This document shows positions 1-9,588 of a DNA stretch of 64,000 bases, one piece after another. This DNA is from Verticiella alkaliphila (GTDB lineage Bacteria; Pseudomonadota; Gammaproteobacteria; Burkholderiales; Burkholderiaceae_B), in the NCBI RefSeq assembly GCF_018904615.1, contig NZ_JADCNH010000012.1, positions 49,030 to 113,029 on the forward strand, read 5' to 3'. The notes beneath the pieces are model-generated. The model made no database searches and had not been told where the DNA came from. It saw only the letters and a program-made list of their open reading frames with translations. The position numbers and the translations under genes are program-made. The stretch's first letter is position 1. Each line of letters begins with the position of its first letter.

Positions 1-1205
1 ACTGAGGCGCCCGTCGCCATGGGCATGCCCAGCCCGATGGCGCCGCCCGTGAGTTGCAGGTGATCATGCGCGGGTGCGCCCTGGGCCAGCGGAAAGAACG
101 AGGCGCCCGAGGTCACGGACTCGTCCACGACGATGGCGTTCTCCGGCAGCAGCCGGGCGACGACGGCGTTGGCCGTCTGCACCGTGAGGCGGCCCGCCGC
201 CGGCATGTCCGGCAGATGCCGGCCGGGCGTGGCACCCGTGGGTCCATCGGCGGGGATGCGCAGGGCTTCGGCGAGCGCCTGCAGCGTGTCTTCCAGGGCA
301 TGGTCTGCCGTGGCGAGGGCATGCACGTCGCAGCCTTCGGGGGCGAGGCGGCCGGGCTTGCCGGGATAGGCGAAGAAGCCGACCGGCTCGGTGGGGCCGA
401 TGAGGATCAACTGCTCTACTTCCTTCAACTTGGCCACGGCGGCATCGACGGGATAGGGCAGGCGCTCGATGGGCACGCGACCCACGCCGCGCGCCATGCG
501 CGGATTCGACGTGGCGGCGAGCAGGCGCGCGCCCGTGGCCTGGGCGATGCGGCCTGCGGTGGCCAGGCCGGCTTCGGTCAGTGCACCGAAGCCCAGCATG
601 AGCGTGGTGCGACGCCCGTTGCGCAGCGATTGGGCGGCGCGGGCGATCTCGCGGGCGGCAGGCATGTCGGCAGGCTCATCGGACGCGGCGGGAACGCGCG
701 CCGTGTTGCGCGTCTCCGTCCAGGCCGTATCGGCCGGCAGCACGAGCGTGGCGACCTTGCCCTCGCGCGCCACGGCGATGGCGTCAGCCGTGTCGCGTCC
801 CACGGTATCGGCGGAGGCGGCGCGACGGACCCAATGCGACATGGGCCGCGCGAGGCTGTCGATGTCGCTCGTGAGCGGGGCGTCGAGGGCGAGGTGATAG
901 CTCGCGTGATCGCCGACCACGTTGACGATGGGCGAGCGGGCCCGGCGCGCGTTGTGCAGATTGGCCAGACCGTTCGCCAGGCCGGGGCCCGTGTGCAGCA
1001 GTGTGGCGGCAGGCTTGCCCATCATGCGGGCATAGCCATCGGCCGCGCCCGTCACCACGCCTTCGAACACACCCAGCACGCAACGCATGCGTGGCTGGCG
1101 ATCGAGCGCGGCCACGAAGTGCATCTCCGAGGTGCCCGGGTTGGCGAAGCACACGTCAACGTCGTTATCGAGCAAGGTGGTACAAAGGCTGTCCGCGCCA
1201 TTCAT
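1..1205 (-). CDS. Thiamine-diphosphate-dependent enzyme, acetolactate synthase large subunit-like (3' end cut by window)
   Basis: I translated this by hand because the frame runs off the left edge. About 401 codons are visible from ATG 1205, with GGAG upstream at a good distance. The N-terminus carries the pyrimidine-binding domain with FANPGTSE and FEGVVTGAADGYAR, where the Glu is the expected cofactor-activating residue. A central domain follows, and the last visible residues (GGAIGLGMPMATGAS) begin the C-terminal pyrophosphate-binding domain. The family of about 515 residues is usually labelled acetolactate synthase but is probably a 2-oxoacid decarboxylase or carboligase; the true substrate is unknown. 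It is divergent from a LysR gene that probably controls it. Family is confident, reaction is not. Confidence 0.8.
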   Translation of the reverse strand, partial: MNGADSLCTTLLDNDVDVCFANPGTSEMHFVAALDRQPRMRCVLGVFEGVVTGAADGYARMMGKPAATLLHTGPGLANGLANLHNARRARSPIVNVVGDHASYHLALDAPLTSDIDSLARPMSHWVRRAASADTVGRDTADAIAVAREGKVATLVLPADTAWTETRNTARVPAASDEPADMPAAREIARAAQSLRNGRRTTLMLGFGALTEAGLATAGRIAQATGARLLAATSNPRMARGVGRVPIERLPYPVDAAVAKLKEVEQLILIGPTEPVGFFAYPGKPGRLAPEGCDVHALATADHALEDTLQALAEALRIPADGPTGATPGRHLPDMPAAGRLTVQTANAVVARLLPENAIVVDESVTSGASFFPLAQGAPAHDHLQLTGGAIGLGMPMATGAS

Positions 1206-1346
1206 CGTCCGTGTCTCCAAAGAGGTGCCGCGCTCGCGGCGGGTCTCGATCGATGATACAGGAGGGGGGCGGCGTCATCGGGCTGGCGTGGGGCCGCTCA
1301 GATTGGGCCATTCCGCTGTGCGGACGCGTTTTTCTTTGATATTGCT

Positions 1347-2267
1347 ATGGACCTGCGCCAACTCGAATGCTTCGTGGCCGTGGCCGAAGAACTCCACTTC
1401 GGTCGTGCGGCCGTGCGGCTGTGCATGACGCAACCGCCGTTGAGCCGGCAGATCCAGCTGCTGGAGGCCCATGTCGGCGTGCGTCTCTTCGAGCGCAGCA
1501 GCCGCGTCGTGCACCTCACCGCGGCGGGCCGCCGCTTCCTGCGCGATGCGCGCCATCTGCTCGCCTACGCCCATCGCGCGGTGCAGCTTGCACAGCGCAC
1601 CGCCAGCGGCGAGGCGGGTCACATCACGCTGGGCTTCACCGCCGTATCGGGCTATCGCCTCATGCCGGCGCTCGTGATGCGCGCGCAGCGCATGATGCCC
1701 ACCCTGGACATCGAGTTGCGGGAGATGGTCTCAGGCGAGCTGAGCCGCCTGCTGCTCACGGGCGAGCTGGATGTGGTGTTGAGCCGGCAGATTCCCCGCG
1801 TGCCCGACGTGTCGCACTACCTGATCGATCGCGAGCCGCTGGTGCTGGCCATGACGCCGGACTGCGTACTCGCCGAGCACGCGAGCGTGCCGTTGGAAGC
1901 GCTCGATGCGTTTGCGTTCGTGGCCTACGAGCCTGGCGCGAGCCGGTACTTCCATGAACGCATCACCGGGGCATTCGCCTTGCGCAACGTGAGTCCGCGC
2001 ATCGTGCAGCGGGCGAGCCAGACGCACACGTTGCTCACGCTGGTGCGCACGGGGCTGGGGGTAGGGATCGTGCCGGATTCGGCGCGCGAACTGTGCCCGG
2101 AAGGCGTGGTATTCCGGCCCCTGCGCCAGGCGAACCTGGTGGCCGATGTCTTTCTGGCGTGGCGCACGGCACACGACAATCCGGCGCTCGCGCTGTTCCT
2201 CGATCACGTGGTGCGCGGGGCCTTCGATCCCCTGGAGCCGGCGGCCCCAGGGGCAAGCCCGGCCTGA
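1347..2267 (+). CDS. LysR-family transcriptional regulator
   Basis: The 306-residue protein opens with a typical LysR winged helix-turn-helix (residues 1-60, with AEELHFGRAAVRL and SQ-like TQPPLSRQIQLLE) followed by a periplasmic-binding-fold effector domain. It is divergent from the thiamine-diphosphate enzyme with a 141 bp gap, so it most likely regulates that gene and itself. It converges on the semialdehyde dehydrogenase gene. The effector cannot be read from sequence. Confidence 0.93.
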   Translation: MDLRQLECFVAVAEELHFGRAAVRLCMTQPPLSRQIQLLEAHVGVRLFERSSRVVHLTAAGRRFLRDARHLLAYAHRAVQLAQRTASGEAGHITLGFTAVSGYRLMPALVMRAQRMMPTLDIELREMVSGELSRLLLTGELDVVLSRQIPRVPDVSHYLIDREPLVLAMTPDCVLAEHASVPLEALDAFAFVAYEPGASRYFHERITGAFALRNVSPRIVQRASQTHTLLTLVRTGLGVGIVPDSARELCPEGVVFRPLRQANLVADVFLAWRTAHDNPALALFLDHVVRGAFDPLEPAAPGASPA

Positions 2268-2277
2268 GTGGCCGGGC
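2257..2277. terminator. GC-rich hairpin between convergent genes
   Basis: A perfect 8 bp stem, GCCCGGCC-TGAGT-GGCCGGGC, overlaps the stop codon of the LysR gene and precedes the stop of the convergent dehydrogenase. It lacks a U tract, so it could end transcription from both sides but is not a textbook intrinsic terminator. Confidence 0.4.
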
Positions 2278-2292
2278 GGTCTACCTGCAGGC

Positions 2293-3879
2293 TCAGGCCT
2301 TGGGCGCGACCGGCTGGCCGTCCACCAGGCGCCACACGTCCAGCGGGTTGGCATCCTTCAGCGCGTCCGGACGCAGCGCATCTGGCAGGTCCTGATAGCA
2401 CACGGGGCGCACGAAGCGGTCGATGGCCGAGGCGCCCACGGAGGTGTGCAGCGCGCTCGAAGTCGAGGGGAAGGGGCCACCGTGCACCATGGCGTGCGAG
2501 ACTTCCACGCCCGTCGGAAAGCCGTTGGCCAGGATGCGGCCGGCCTTGCGCTCGAGCACCGGCAGCAGCGCACGCGCGGCGTCGATGTCGGCATCGTCCA
2601 GCTGGATCGTGGCCGTGAGCTGGCCTTCCAGGTGCTCGGCCACGCGGCGCATCTCGGCAGCATCGCGCACGCGCACCACCACCGAGGCCGGGCCGAACAT
2701 CTCCGCCTGCAGGGCCTCGTTGCCCAGGAAGCTCTCGGCATCCGTCACGAAGAGTGCGGCACGCGCGGCGTTCGGGCCTTGGGCTTGCTGGCCTTGCACG
2801 GCGCAGGTCACGTTCGCTTGGCTGCTCACGCTCGACACGCCCTGGTCGTAGGCGCGGTGGATGCCGTCGGTGAGCATGGTGGTGGCCGGCTTGGCGGCCA
2901 GGGCTTCGGTGGCCGAGGCCAGGAAGCGATCCAGGCCCGCGCCGGCTTCGGCGATCACCAGGCCCGGGTTCGTGCAGAACTGGCCCGCACCCATCGTGAG
3001 CGAATCCGCAAAGCCGCGCCCGATGGCGTCCGCGCGCGATTGCAGCGCGGCAGGCAGCAGGAAGACCGGGTTGATGCTGCTCATCTCGGCATAGACCGGG
3101 ATGGGCTGGGGCCGGTTGTTGGCGATGTTCACCAGCGCCAGGCCGCCCTGGCGCGAGCCCGTGAAGCCCACGGCCTGGATGACCGGATGGGCCACCAGCG
3201 CCTCGCCCACGGAGCGGCCCGCACCGAAGAGCAGCGAGAACACGCCTTCCGGCATGTCCGTCGCAATCGCAGCTTTCTGGATCGCCTGGCCGACGAGCTC
3301 GGAGGTGCCGAGGTGGGCGCTGTGCGCCTTCACGATGACCGGGCAGCCCGCGGCCAGGGCCGAGGCGGTGTCGCCGCCGGCCACGGAGAAGGCCAGCGGG
3401 AAATTGCTCGCGCCGAAGACGGCCACGGGGCCCACGGGGATGCGTGCCAGACGCAGGTCCGAGCGCGGCAGCGGCTGGCGCTGCGGCTGGGCCTGGTCGA
3501 TGGTGGCGTGCAGGTAGTGGCCGTCGCGCAGCACCTGCGCGAAGAGGCGCAGCTGGCCGACGGTGCGGCCGCGCTCGCCGGTCAGGCGGGCCACGGGCAG
3601 GGCGCTTTCGGCGTGGGCACGCTCGATGAGCTCGTCACCCAGGTCGAGAATGCTCTGGGCAATGGCGTCGAGGAACTCGGCGCGGCGCGTGGGCGACAGC
3701 GCGCGGTACGGATCGAAGGCGGCTTGGGCGAGGGCGGCGGCGCGCTCGACCTCTGCCTTGCCACCCAGGCCGAATTCCGTATCCAGGTGTTGATCGCGGG
3801 TGGGGTCGTAGGCGCGCTGGACGCCCTCGGTGCCGCGCACGGCGTCGCGGCCGATGATCATGTTGCCGGTCAGAGCCAT
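2293..3879 (-). CDS. 2-oxoglutarate semialdehyde (2,5-dioxovalerate) dehydrogenase, NADP-type aldehyde dehydrogenase
   Basis: This 528-residue enzyme would oxidise 2-oxoglutarate semialdehyde to 2-oxoglutarate, the last step of non-phosphorylating pentose, hexarate or hydroxyproline catabolism. Visible aldehyde-dehydrogenase features are the oxyanion Asn in ASNFPLAF (about 159), FTGS at 239-242, the general-base Glu in YAEMSSINP (about 265) and the catalytic Cys in GQFCTNPG (about 302). The segment GQFCTNPG and the length are typical of the KGSADH group rather than of generic succinate semialdehyde dehydrogenases. It is the last gene of a probable operon behind a Bug receptor and a 2-hydroxyacid dehydrogenase, which fits sugar-acid use. 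Confidence 0.87.
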   Translation of the reverse strand: MALTGNMIIGRDAVRGTEGVQRAYDPTRDQHLDTEFGLGGKAEVERAAALAQAAFDPYRALSPTRRAEFLDAIAQSILDLGDELIERAHAESALPVARLTGERGRTVGQLRLFAQVLRDGHYLHATIDQAQPQRQPLPRSDLRLARIPVGPVAVFGASNFPLAFSVAGGDTASALAAGCPVIVKAHSAHLGTSELVGQAIQKAAIATDMPEGVFSLLFGAGRSVGEALVAHPVIQAVGFTGSRQGGLALVNIANNRPQPIPVYAEMSSINPVFLLPAALQSRADAIGRGFADSLTMGAGQFCTNPGLVIAEAGAGLDRFLASATEALAAKPATTMLTDGIHRAYDQGVSSVSSQANVTCAVQGQQAQGPNAARAALFVTDAESFLGNEALQAEMFGPASVVVRVRDAAEMRRVAEHLEGQLTATIQLDDADIDAARALLPVLERKAGRILANGFPTGVEVSHAMVHGGPFPSTSSALHTSVGASAIDRFVRPVCYQDLPDALRPDALKDANPLDVWRLVDGQPVAPKA

Positions 3880-3945
3880 GGCAAGAGTCCTGTAGTCGTG
3901 AGGCGCGTCAAGGCACAGGGCCCGGCCGCGCGGAAGGTGGAAAGG

Positions 3946-4908
3946 TCAGAACACCGGTGTGACGAGCCGACGCTCGTCGAACCAGCCGTCCAGATTGGCG
4001 AGAAAGAGGTCCGCCATGGCCTGGCGCGTCTCGTGGGTGCCGCTCGCGATGTGCGGCAGCAGTACCACGTTGTCCATGGCAAAGAGCGCCTCGGGCACCT
4101 GCGGTTCGTGCTCGAACACATCCAGCCCGGCACCCGCGATGCGGCCCGCCTGCAGCGCCTCGACCAGCGCTGTCTCGTCGACCACGGTGCCGCGTGCCAC
4201 GTTGATGATATAGGCCTGTTGGCCCAGGGCAGCGAGTACCTCAGCATCGATCATGTGGCGCGTGGCTGCGCCGCCGGGCACGACGAGCACCAGGTAGTCG
4301 CTCTCGCGCGCCAGGGTGACCAGATCCGCCACGTAGCGATAGTGCGCCGGCGCATCCGGGCGCGCACGGCGGTTGTGATAGGCCACCTGCATGCCGAAGC
4401 CCTCGGCCCGTCGCGCGATCTGCAGCCCGATGTTGCCCAGGCCGACGATGCCGCAGCGCTTGCCGCTCATGCGCTGGCCCAGGCCGAAGCCGGTCGTGGG
4501 CCACGCGCCCGAGCGCACAAAGCGGTCTGCCTCGCAGATGCGGCGCGAGACGGCCAGCATCAGCGCGAGTGCCGTGTCTGCCACGCAGTCGTCCAGCACG
4601 CCGGGCGTGTTGCTCACCTGCAGGCCGAGTGCCTTGGCCGCGTCGATGTCGATGGGGTCATAGCCCACGCCATAGCTGATGATCGCCTCGAGCGCCGGCA
4701 GTTGGGCCATGCGCTCGCGGGTGGCACCGAACCGCCCGCTCGTGGCGATGCCGCGAATAGCCGCGCCATGCTCGCGCAGGTAGGCGGCCGGATCGTCGAT
4801 CGTCCAGCCGCGGTGCACGCGGTAGCGGGTCTCGATCTGGGCGATGAGATCGGGGGCCAGGGGGCCGGCCATCCAGAGTTCGGGCAAGGAAGTGGGCTGG
4901 GTCGTCAT
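3946..4908 (-). CDS. D-2-hydroxyacid dehydrogenase, NAD(P)-dependent
   Basis: The 320-residue protein has the D-isomer-specific 2-hydroxyacid dehydrogenase fold: split catalytic domain (residues 1-100 and 285-320) around a Rossmann domain with GLGNIGLQIARR near 150. The usual catalytic Arg, Glu and His are represented by NVARG, FEHEPQVPE and LPHIASGT. It probably reduces a 2-oxoacid such as glyoxylate or hydroxypyruvate, or oxidises a D-hydroxyacid delivered by the neighbouring receptor. It sits 40 bp after the Bug receptor gene and 66 bp before the semialdehyde dehydrogenase. Confidence 0.88.
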   Translation of the reverse strand: MTTQPTSLPELWMAGPLAPDLIAQIETRYRVHRGWTIDDPAAYLREHGAAIRGIATSGRFGATRERMAQLPALEAIISYGVGYDPIDIDAAKALGLQVSNTPGVLDDCVADTALALMLAVSRRICEADRFVRSGAWPTTGFGLGQRMSGKRCGIVGLGNIGLQIARRAEGFGMQVAYHNRRARPDAPAHYRYVADLVTLARESDYLVLVVPGGAATRHMIDAEVLAALGQQAYIINVARGTVVDETALVEALQAGRIAGAGLDVFEHEPQVPEALFAMDNVVLLPHIASGTHETRQAMADLFLANLDGWFDERRLVTPVF

Positions 4909-4948
4909 GCGGTTGTCGGTGATGCCCGGCGCATGGCCGGGCGCAGGT

Positions 4949-5944
4949 TCAAGGGGATTTCAGCTGGCGCGTCTCGATGATCTTGCCGAAGTGCGCGCGA
5001 TCACGCTTGGCCACGTCGGCGAGTTCCTCGGGGGTGGAACTGCGGGCCACGGCGCCCTGGACCGTGAGCTTTTCCTGCACGGCGGGGTCGGCCGCGGCCT
5101 GCGCGATCAAGCTCGCCAGGCGGTCGATGACGGCGGCTGGCGTGCCGGCAGGCGTGAGCACGGCCGTCCAGGAGCCGACCTGGGCATCGCGCACGCCGGC
5201 TTCGGCCAGGGTCGGCACGTCCGGCATGGCCGGCGAGCGGGCTTCGCCGGTGACCGCGAGCGCGCGCAGCTGACCGGCGCGCACATACGATACCGTCTCC
5301 AGCACCGAGGCGAAGAGCATGTCGACGTGGCCGGCCACGAGATCGGCCATCGCCGGCCCCCCGCCTTTGTAGGGCACATGCAGCAGCTCGACGCCCGTGG
5401 CCTGCTGGAAGATCTCGCCTGCGAGGTGCGGAGCGCCACCGGGGCCTGAGCTGGCGAACGTGTATTTGCCGGGCTCGGCCCGCGCCAGCGCCAGGAGTTC
5501 GTCCACGGAATTGGCCTTGAGCTGCGGCGACACCACCAGCGCGAAGGGCAGGTCCGAGAAGAGCGAGACTGGCTCGAACGCTGTCGCGGGATCGTTCTGG
5601 AGGGTGTAGAGCCAGGGGTTGATGGCCATCATGCCGGAGTTGGCAAAGAGCAGCGTATAGCCGTCCGCGGCAGCCCGGGCCACGCCGTCGGCGGCGATCT
5701 GCCCACCCGCGCCGGGGCGGTTGTCCACCACCACCGTACTGCCCGTGATGCGGCCCAGTTCGTTGGCGAGCAGGCGGGCCGAGATATCGGTGCCGCCGCC
5801 GGGGGAAAAAGGCACGACCAGGGAAATCGGACGCTCCGGGTAAGTGTTGGCTGCCGTGGCTGCCAGCGGCAGGCAGGCAAGGGTGAACAAAGCGGCGGCC
5901 TGGCGCAGGCCGCCGCGCAGGCGCGCAGCAGAATGGCGTTGCAT
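4949..5944 (-). CDS. Bug-family tripartite tricarboxylate transporter substrate-binding protein
   Basis: I chose ATG 5944 (331 residues) over the upstream in-frame start because a GGAG precedes it and a signal peptide follows directly (a basic start, then a hydrophobic stretch ending ATAANTYPERP). The Bug signatures VPFSPGGGTDISAR and VVDNRPGAGGQIAADGVA are present. Such periplasmic receptors bind carboxylates or aromatic acids for TctAB permeases, but no TctA or TctB gene lies nearby, as is common for this expanded family. It is first in a likely operon with two dehydrogenases. Confidence 0.93.
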   Translation of the reverse strand: MQRHSAARLRGGLRQAAALFTLACLPLAATAANTYPERPISLVVPFSPGGGTDISARLLANELGRITGSTVVVDNRPGAGGQIAADGVARAAADGYTLLFANSGMMAINPWLYTLQNDPATAFEPVSLFSDLPFALVVSPQLKANSVDELLALARAEPGKYTFASSGPGGAPHLAGEIFQQATGVELLHVPYKGGGPAMADLVAGHVDMLFASVLETVSYVRAGQLRALAVTGEARSPAMPDVPTLAEAGVRDAQVGSWTAVLTPAGTPAAVIDRLASLIAQAAADPAVQEKLTVQGAVARSSTPEELADVAKRDRAHFGKIIETRQLKSP

Positions 5945-6011
5945 GTCTCGTCTCCGTCTTCGGTCTTCTGGTGAGGCGGGCCCGTCAGCCGAGTATAGGA
6001 GCGGATCACGA

Positions 6012-6043
6012 TCCATTTCGTTTCCATGCTCAAAACGAATGGA
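6012..6043. promoter_or_regulatory. Imperfect dyad upstream of the Bug receptor operon
   Basis: The arms TCCATTTCGTTT and AAACGAATGGA pair over 11 bases with one bulged T around a 9-base centre. The dyad lies about 70 bp before the Bug start in AT-richer DNA, downstream of a LysR stop. It is not followed by a T run, so an operator is more likely than a terminator. The binding protein is unknown. Confidence 0.35.
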
Positions 6044-6069
6044 CCGATACTTTTATTGAATTGATTTGG

Positions 6070-6996
6070 TCAGGGTGGCGATGCGTTCGCGCTGACGGCG
6101 CGCAGGCAGTCCAGGGCGGTGCTCACAGCCGCGTTGCCGGAGAGTTCGGCGTGACGCCAGTACATCGCCACGGATCCGAAACCCGGCAGCCGGATCGGCA
6201 GAAGCCGCAGCGTGTTCATGTGCGAGAGCCGCAGGGCCGAGCGGTGCGAGGCCACCCCGATCATGTCCGTGGTGTTGAGGAGCGTGAGATTGATCGTGAC
6301 CGAGTTGGACTCGATGTGGTCGGTGGGCACGGTCAGACCGGCGGATTCCAGCGCGGCCTCGAGCGAGGTGCGGATCGGCGTGCCTTTGGGCCACAGCAGC
6401 CAGCGGTAAGCCAGCAGATCCGACCAGGCCAGGCTTTGCTGCGACAGGAGCGGATGCCGGGGCCGGGCCACCATGTGCAAGGGCTCCATGTAGAGCGTCT
6501 CGTGGCGCAGGCCGGGATCCAGATGCTCAGGCGCGGAGCGACCCACCACGATATCGAGTTCGCCCTGGCCGAGCTTGACCATGAGCGCATCCATCGTGTT
6601 CTCGACGAGCTTGATGCGCGCCTGCGGCATGCGTTCCAGCAGTTGCAGCACCGCCAGCGGCACGGTGTCCGAGGCCGAGGCGCCGGAGGCGCCGATCACC
6701 ACGCGCCCGCTCCCACCCTCGCGCAAGGCGGCCATGTCCTCGGCGGCACGCTCGAGCTGGGCATCCATGCGTCGGGCATGGTCGATCAGCACTTCGCCGT
6801 AGGGCGTGGGGCGCAGACCGCGCGCATGGCGCTCGAACAACGGGAGGCCGATGTCGTCCTCCAGATCCTTGAGCCACTTGGAGAGCCCTGGCTGGGTCGT
6901 ATTGAGCGCGGCGGCCGAGTGGCTGATGTTGCGCGTCTGGGCCAGGCTCAGCAGCATGCGCAGGTTGCGCAGGCGCAGTCGGTGCGTCCAGTCCAT
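6070..6996 (-). CDS. LysR-family regulator, probable activator of the gentisate operon
   Basis: The real start is ATG 6996 (308 residues); longer in-frame starts run back through the divergent promoter. Residues 1-65 form the helix-turn-helix (NISHSAAALNTTQPGLSKWLKDLE), followed by the effector domain. It resembles the GbpR/PcaQ-like LysR branch in tone, but this is only an impression. It is divergent from gentisate dioxygenase across a 161 bp AT-rich gap, the normal arrangement for a regulator of that operon. Confidence 0.92.
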   Translation of the reverse strand: MDWTHRLRLRNLRMLLSLAQTRNISHSAAALNTTQPGLSKWLKDLEDDIGLPLFERHARGLRPTPYGEVLIDHARRMDAQLERAAEDMAALREGGSGRVVIGASGASASDTVPLAVLQLLERMPQARIKLVENTMDALMVKLGQGELDIVVGRSAPEHLDPGLRHETLYMEPLHMVARPRHPLLSQQSLAWSDLLAYRWLLWPKGTPIRTSLEAALESAGLTVPTDHIESNSVTINLTLLNTTDMIGVASHRSALRLSHMNTLRLLPIRLPGFGSVAMYWRHAELSGNAAVSTALDCLRAVSANASPP

Positions 6997-7157
6997 CGTC
7001 TCACCCAAGGTATATTCGTTTATGTATGGATGATACGATAAAGTCATTTTGAAAAGCATGGCATGACGCGCAAACTCCGGATCAGAGCCACCGTGCCTTG
7101 AATGCGGGGCCGCCGTGGTCGGCGATTCGCTGCCCCGGTCCCGATCCGGAGACTGCC

Positions 7158-8204
7158 ATGTCCGCTTCCCAGCCCTCGGCCGAGCGTGCCGAGTACTACG
7201 ACAGCATTGCTCGCAAGCATCTCGCGCCCCTCTGGGAATCGCTGCATTCGCTGGTCCCCCGTCAGCCGGCGCCACGTTGCCTGCCCGCGTTCTGGAAATA
7301 CGACGACCTGCGCGCCGACGTGATGAAGTCGGGTTCGCTGATCTCGGCCGAGGAGGCCGTGCGCCGCGTGCTGATCCTGGAGAATCCCGGCCTCACCGGT
7401 CAGGCCAGCATCACGCAGACGCTCTATGCGGGCCTGCAACTGATCCTGCCGGGCGAGGTCGCCCCGAGCCACCGCCACACCCAGTCCGCGCTGCGCTTCA
7501 TCGTCGAAGGCAAGGGCGCCTACACGGCGGTGGATGGCGAGCGCACCACCATGCACCCCGGCGACTTCATCATCACGCCCTCCTGGACCTGGCACGATCA
7601 CGGCAATCCCACCGAGGCCGATGGCGGCGAGCCCGTCATCTGGCTGGACGGCCTGGACATCCCCCTGATCCGCAGCCTGGATGCGGGCTTCGCCGAGAAC
7701 TACCCGCAGGCCGTGCAGCCGGTCACCCGCAACGAGGGCGACAGCTTCGCGCGCTTTGGTTACAACATGCTGCCGGTGCGCCACCAGGCGAGCCGCGCAT
7801 CGTCCCCCATCTTCAACTACCCCTATGTGCGCAGCCGCGAAGCGCTCGACCAGCTCGCGCGTCACGGCGAACTCGACGCCTGGGACGGCGTGAAGCTGCG
7901 CTACGTCAATCCCGCCACCGGCGGCTGGCCGATGCCCACCATGGCCACCTTCATGCAGCTGCTGCCCAAGGGTTTCCAGGGGCGGCCGCACCGCAGCACG
8001 GATGGCACCATCTTCAGCGTCGTCGAAGGCACGGGGGTGGCTCGGGTCGGCGAACAGTCCTTCCATTTCGGCCCGCGCGACATCTTCGTCGTCCCGCCGT
8101 GGGCCCCGCTCGAATTGGGCGCCATGGAAGATGCGGTGCTGTTCAGCTACTCTGACCGGCCGGTGCAAGCCGCACTCAACCTGTTGCGCGAAGAGCGCCT
8201 GTAA
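7158..8204 (+). CDS. Gentisate 1,2-dioxygenase
   Basis: This 348-residue bicupin Fe(II) enzyme cleaves gentisate to maleylpyruvate. The N-terminal cupin shows the metal site [15 protein letters not shown] (His 105 and 107) with the third His in SWTWHDHGN (about 146). The C-terminal cupin is present ([16 protein letters not shown] and later). ATG 7158 is preceded by GGAGA at good spacing. It heads an operon with fumarylpyruvate hydrolase and maleylpyruvate isomerase, which together complete gentisate breakdown to pyruvate and fumarate. Confidence 0.95.
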   Translation: MSASQPSAERAEYYDSIARKHLAPLWESLHSLVPRQPAPRCLPAFWKYDDLRADVMKSGSLISAEEAVRRVLILENPGLTGQASITQTLYAGLQLILPGEVAPSHRHTQSALRFIVEGKGAYTAVDGERTTMHPGDFIITPSWTWHDHGNPTEADGGEPVIWLDGLDIPLIRSLDAGFAENYPQAVQPVTRNEGDSFARFGYNMLPVRHQASRASSPIFNYPYVRSREALDQLARHGELDAWDGVKLRYVNPATGGWPMPTMATFMQLLPKGFQGRPHRSTDGTIFSVVEGTGVARVGEQSFHFGPRDIFVVPPWAPLELGAMEDAVLFSYSDRPVQAALNLLREERL

Positions 8205-8226
8205 TCGACTTTCTGAAAGGACTTCC

Positions 8227-8925
8227 ATGAGCTACGTCTTCCAGCCCGCCCCTCCCGTGGGCGTTCCCGTCGTCGGCAGCGACGCCCAGTTCCCCGTGCG
8301 CCGTGTCTACTGCGTGGGCCGCAACTACGCGGCGCATGCGCGCGAAATGGGCTTCGATCCCGATCGCGAACCGCCGTTCTTCTTCTGCAAGCCCGCCGAT
8401 GCCGTCGTACCCGTGGCCGAAGGCAGCACGCTGGATCTCGCCTATCCGAGCCAGACGTCCAATCTGCATTACGAGATCGAACTCGTCGTGGCGATCGGCA
8501 AGGGCGGCTTCGAGATCGAACAGGACAAGGCCCTGGAACACGTCTTCGGCTATGCCGTGGGCCTGGACATGACCCGCCGCGATCTGCAGATCCAGATGCG
8601 CGAAGTCGGCCGTCCGTGGGAACTCGGCAAGGCCTTCGACCAGAGCGCGCCCATTGGCCCGATCTACCCGGCCGCGCAGACGGGCCAGCTCGATGACGCC
8701 GAGATCTTCCTGAAGGTCAATGGTGCCGACAAACAGCGCAGCACCACCAAGGCCCTGATTTGGTCGGTGGCCGAGACCATCGCCTACCTGTCGAAGTACT
8801 TCCGCCTGGAAGCCGGCGACCTCATCTATACCGGCACCCCGGAAGGCGTCGGCGCCGTCAAGCCGGGCGATCTGATGGAAGGCGGCGTGGCCGGCCTCGG
8901 CGGTCTGTCCGTCAAGATGAAGTAA
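8227..8925 (+). CDS. Fumarylpyruvate hydrolase (FAH family)
   Basis: The 232-residue protein belongs to the fumarylacetoacetate hydrolase family. Metal ligands are expected in HYEIELVVAIG (Glu 83 and 85) and GLDMTRRDLQ (Asp 114), with the typical C-terminal YTGTPEGVGAVKPGD. In this context it hydrolyses fumarylpyruvate to fumarate and pyruvate. I started it at ATG 8227, 22 bp after the dioxygenase stop and behind GAAAGGAC. The longer frame overlaps the dioxygenase and is not used. Confidence 0.93.
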   Translation: MSYVFQPAPPVGVPVVGSDAQFPVRRVYCVGRNYAAHAREMGFDPDREPPFFFCKPADAVVPVAEGSTLDLAYPSQTSNLHYEIELVVAIGKGGFEIEQDKALEHVFGYAVGLDMTRRDLQIQMREVGRPWELGKAFDQSAPIGPIYPAAQTGQLDDAEIFLKVNGADKQRSTTKALIWSVAETIAYLSKYFRLEAGDLIYTGTPEGVGAVKPGDLMEGGVAGLGGLSVKMK

Positions 8926-8938
8926 GCCGGTGGCTACC

Positions 8939-9574
8939 ATGAAACTGCACAGTTTCTTCAACAGCTCGACCTCGTACCGGGTCCGTATCGCGCTTGCGAT
9001 CAAGGGTCTGCCGTACGAGTACGTGCCGGTGGATATCCGCAAGCTCGCGCACCGCACGCCCGAGTTCATCGACCTGAATCCCTCGGCCAACGTGCCGCTG
9101 CTGGAGGATGGCGAGGTGCGCCTGGGCCAGTCGCTCGCGATCATCGACTACCTCGATGCCGCGTACCCGGGCGTCAAGCTCATCCCGGCCGATCCCGCGC
9201 TGCGGGCCCGCGTCCTGGAAGTGTCCTACGCGATCTCGTGCGACATCCACCCCGTCAACAACCTGCGCATCCTGCGCTATCTGGTCAATGACCTCGGCGT
9301 GAGCGACGAGGCCAAGAACGGCTGGTATGCCCACTGGATCGCCGAGGGGCTGGCCGCGGTCGAGCGTCTGCTCGAGCGCCATGGCAGCGGGCCGTATTGC
9401 TTTGGCGAAGCACCGTCACTGGCCGATTGCTGCCTGGTGCCGCAGGTGGCCAATGCGATGCGCATGAAGTGCGACGTCTCGGCCTTCCCGCGCGTGATGG
9501 CGGTGTATCGCCATTGCGAAGGCCAGCCTGCCTTCCAGAAGGCGGCGCCGTCGGCCCAGCCCGACTACGCCTGA
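8939..9574 (+). CDS. Maleylpyruvate isomerase, glutathione-dependent (zeta-class GST)
   Basis: The 211-residue protein has the zeta glutathione transferase N-terminus with SSTSYRVRIAL, including the catalytic Ser region, and NPSANVPLLEDG. It is followed by an all-helical C-terminal domain with CDIHPVNNLRIL. The same fold serves maleylacetoacetate isomerase. The gentisate operon makes maleylpyruvate to fumarylpyruvate the likely reaction. A GTG start at 8930 would add three residues; neither start has a strong Shine-Dalgarno sequence, so coupling to the gene upstream is likely. Confidence 0.92.
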   Translation: MKLHSFFNSSTSYRVRIALAIKGLPYEYVPVDIRKLAHRTPEFIDLNPSANVPLLEDGEVRLGQSLAIIDYLDAAYPGVKLIPADPALRARVLEVSYAISCDIHPVNNLRILRYLVNDLGVSDEAKNGWYAHWIAEGLAAVERLLERHGSGPYCFGEAPSLADCCLVPQVANAMRMKCDVSAFPRVMAVYRHCEGQPAFQKAAPSAQPDYA

Positions 9575-9588
9575 CGCCGAGGATCGCC

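Noticed and set aside
54..1256. 400-codon plus-strand frame at the left end
   Set aside because: It is antisense to the thiamine-diphosphate enzyme gene, whose family motifs are clear on the minus strand; the plus-strand translation is low-complexity and matches nothing.
2146..4980. 944-codon plus-strand frame
   Set aside because: It lies opposite the semialdehyde dehydrogenase and hydroxyacid dehydrogenase genes; it is a high-GC shadow with His/Arg/Gly-rich composition.
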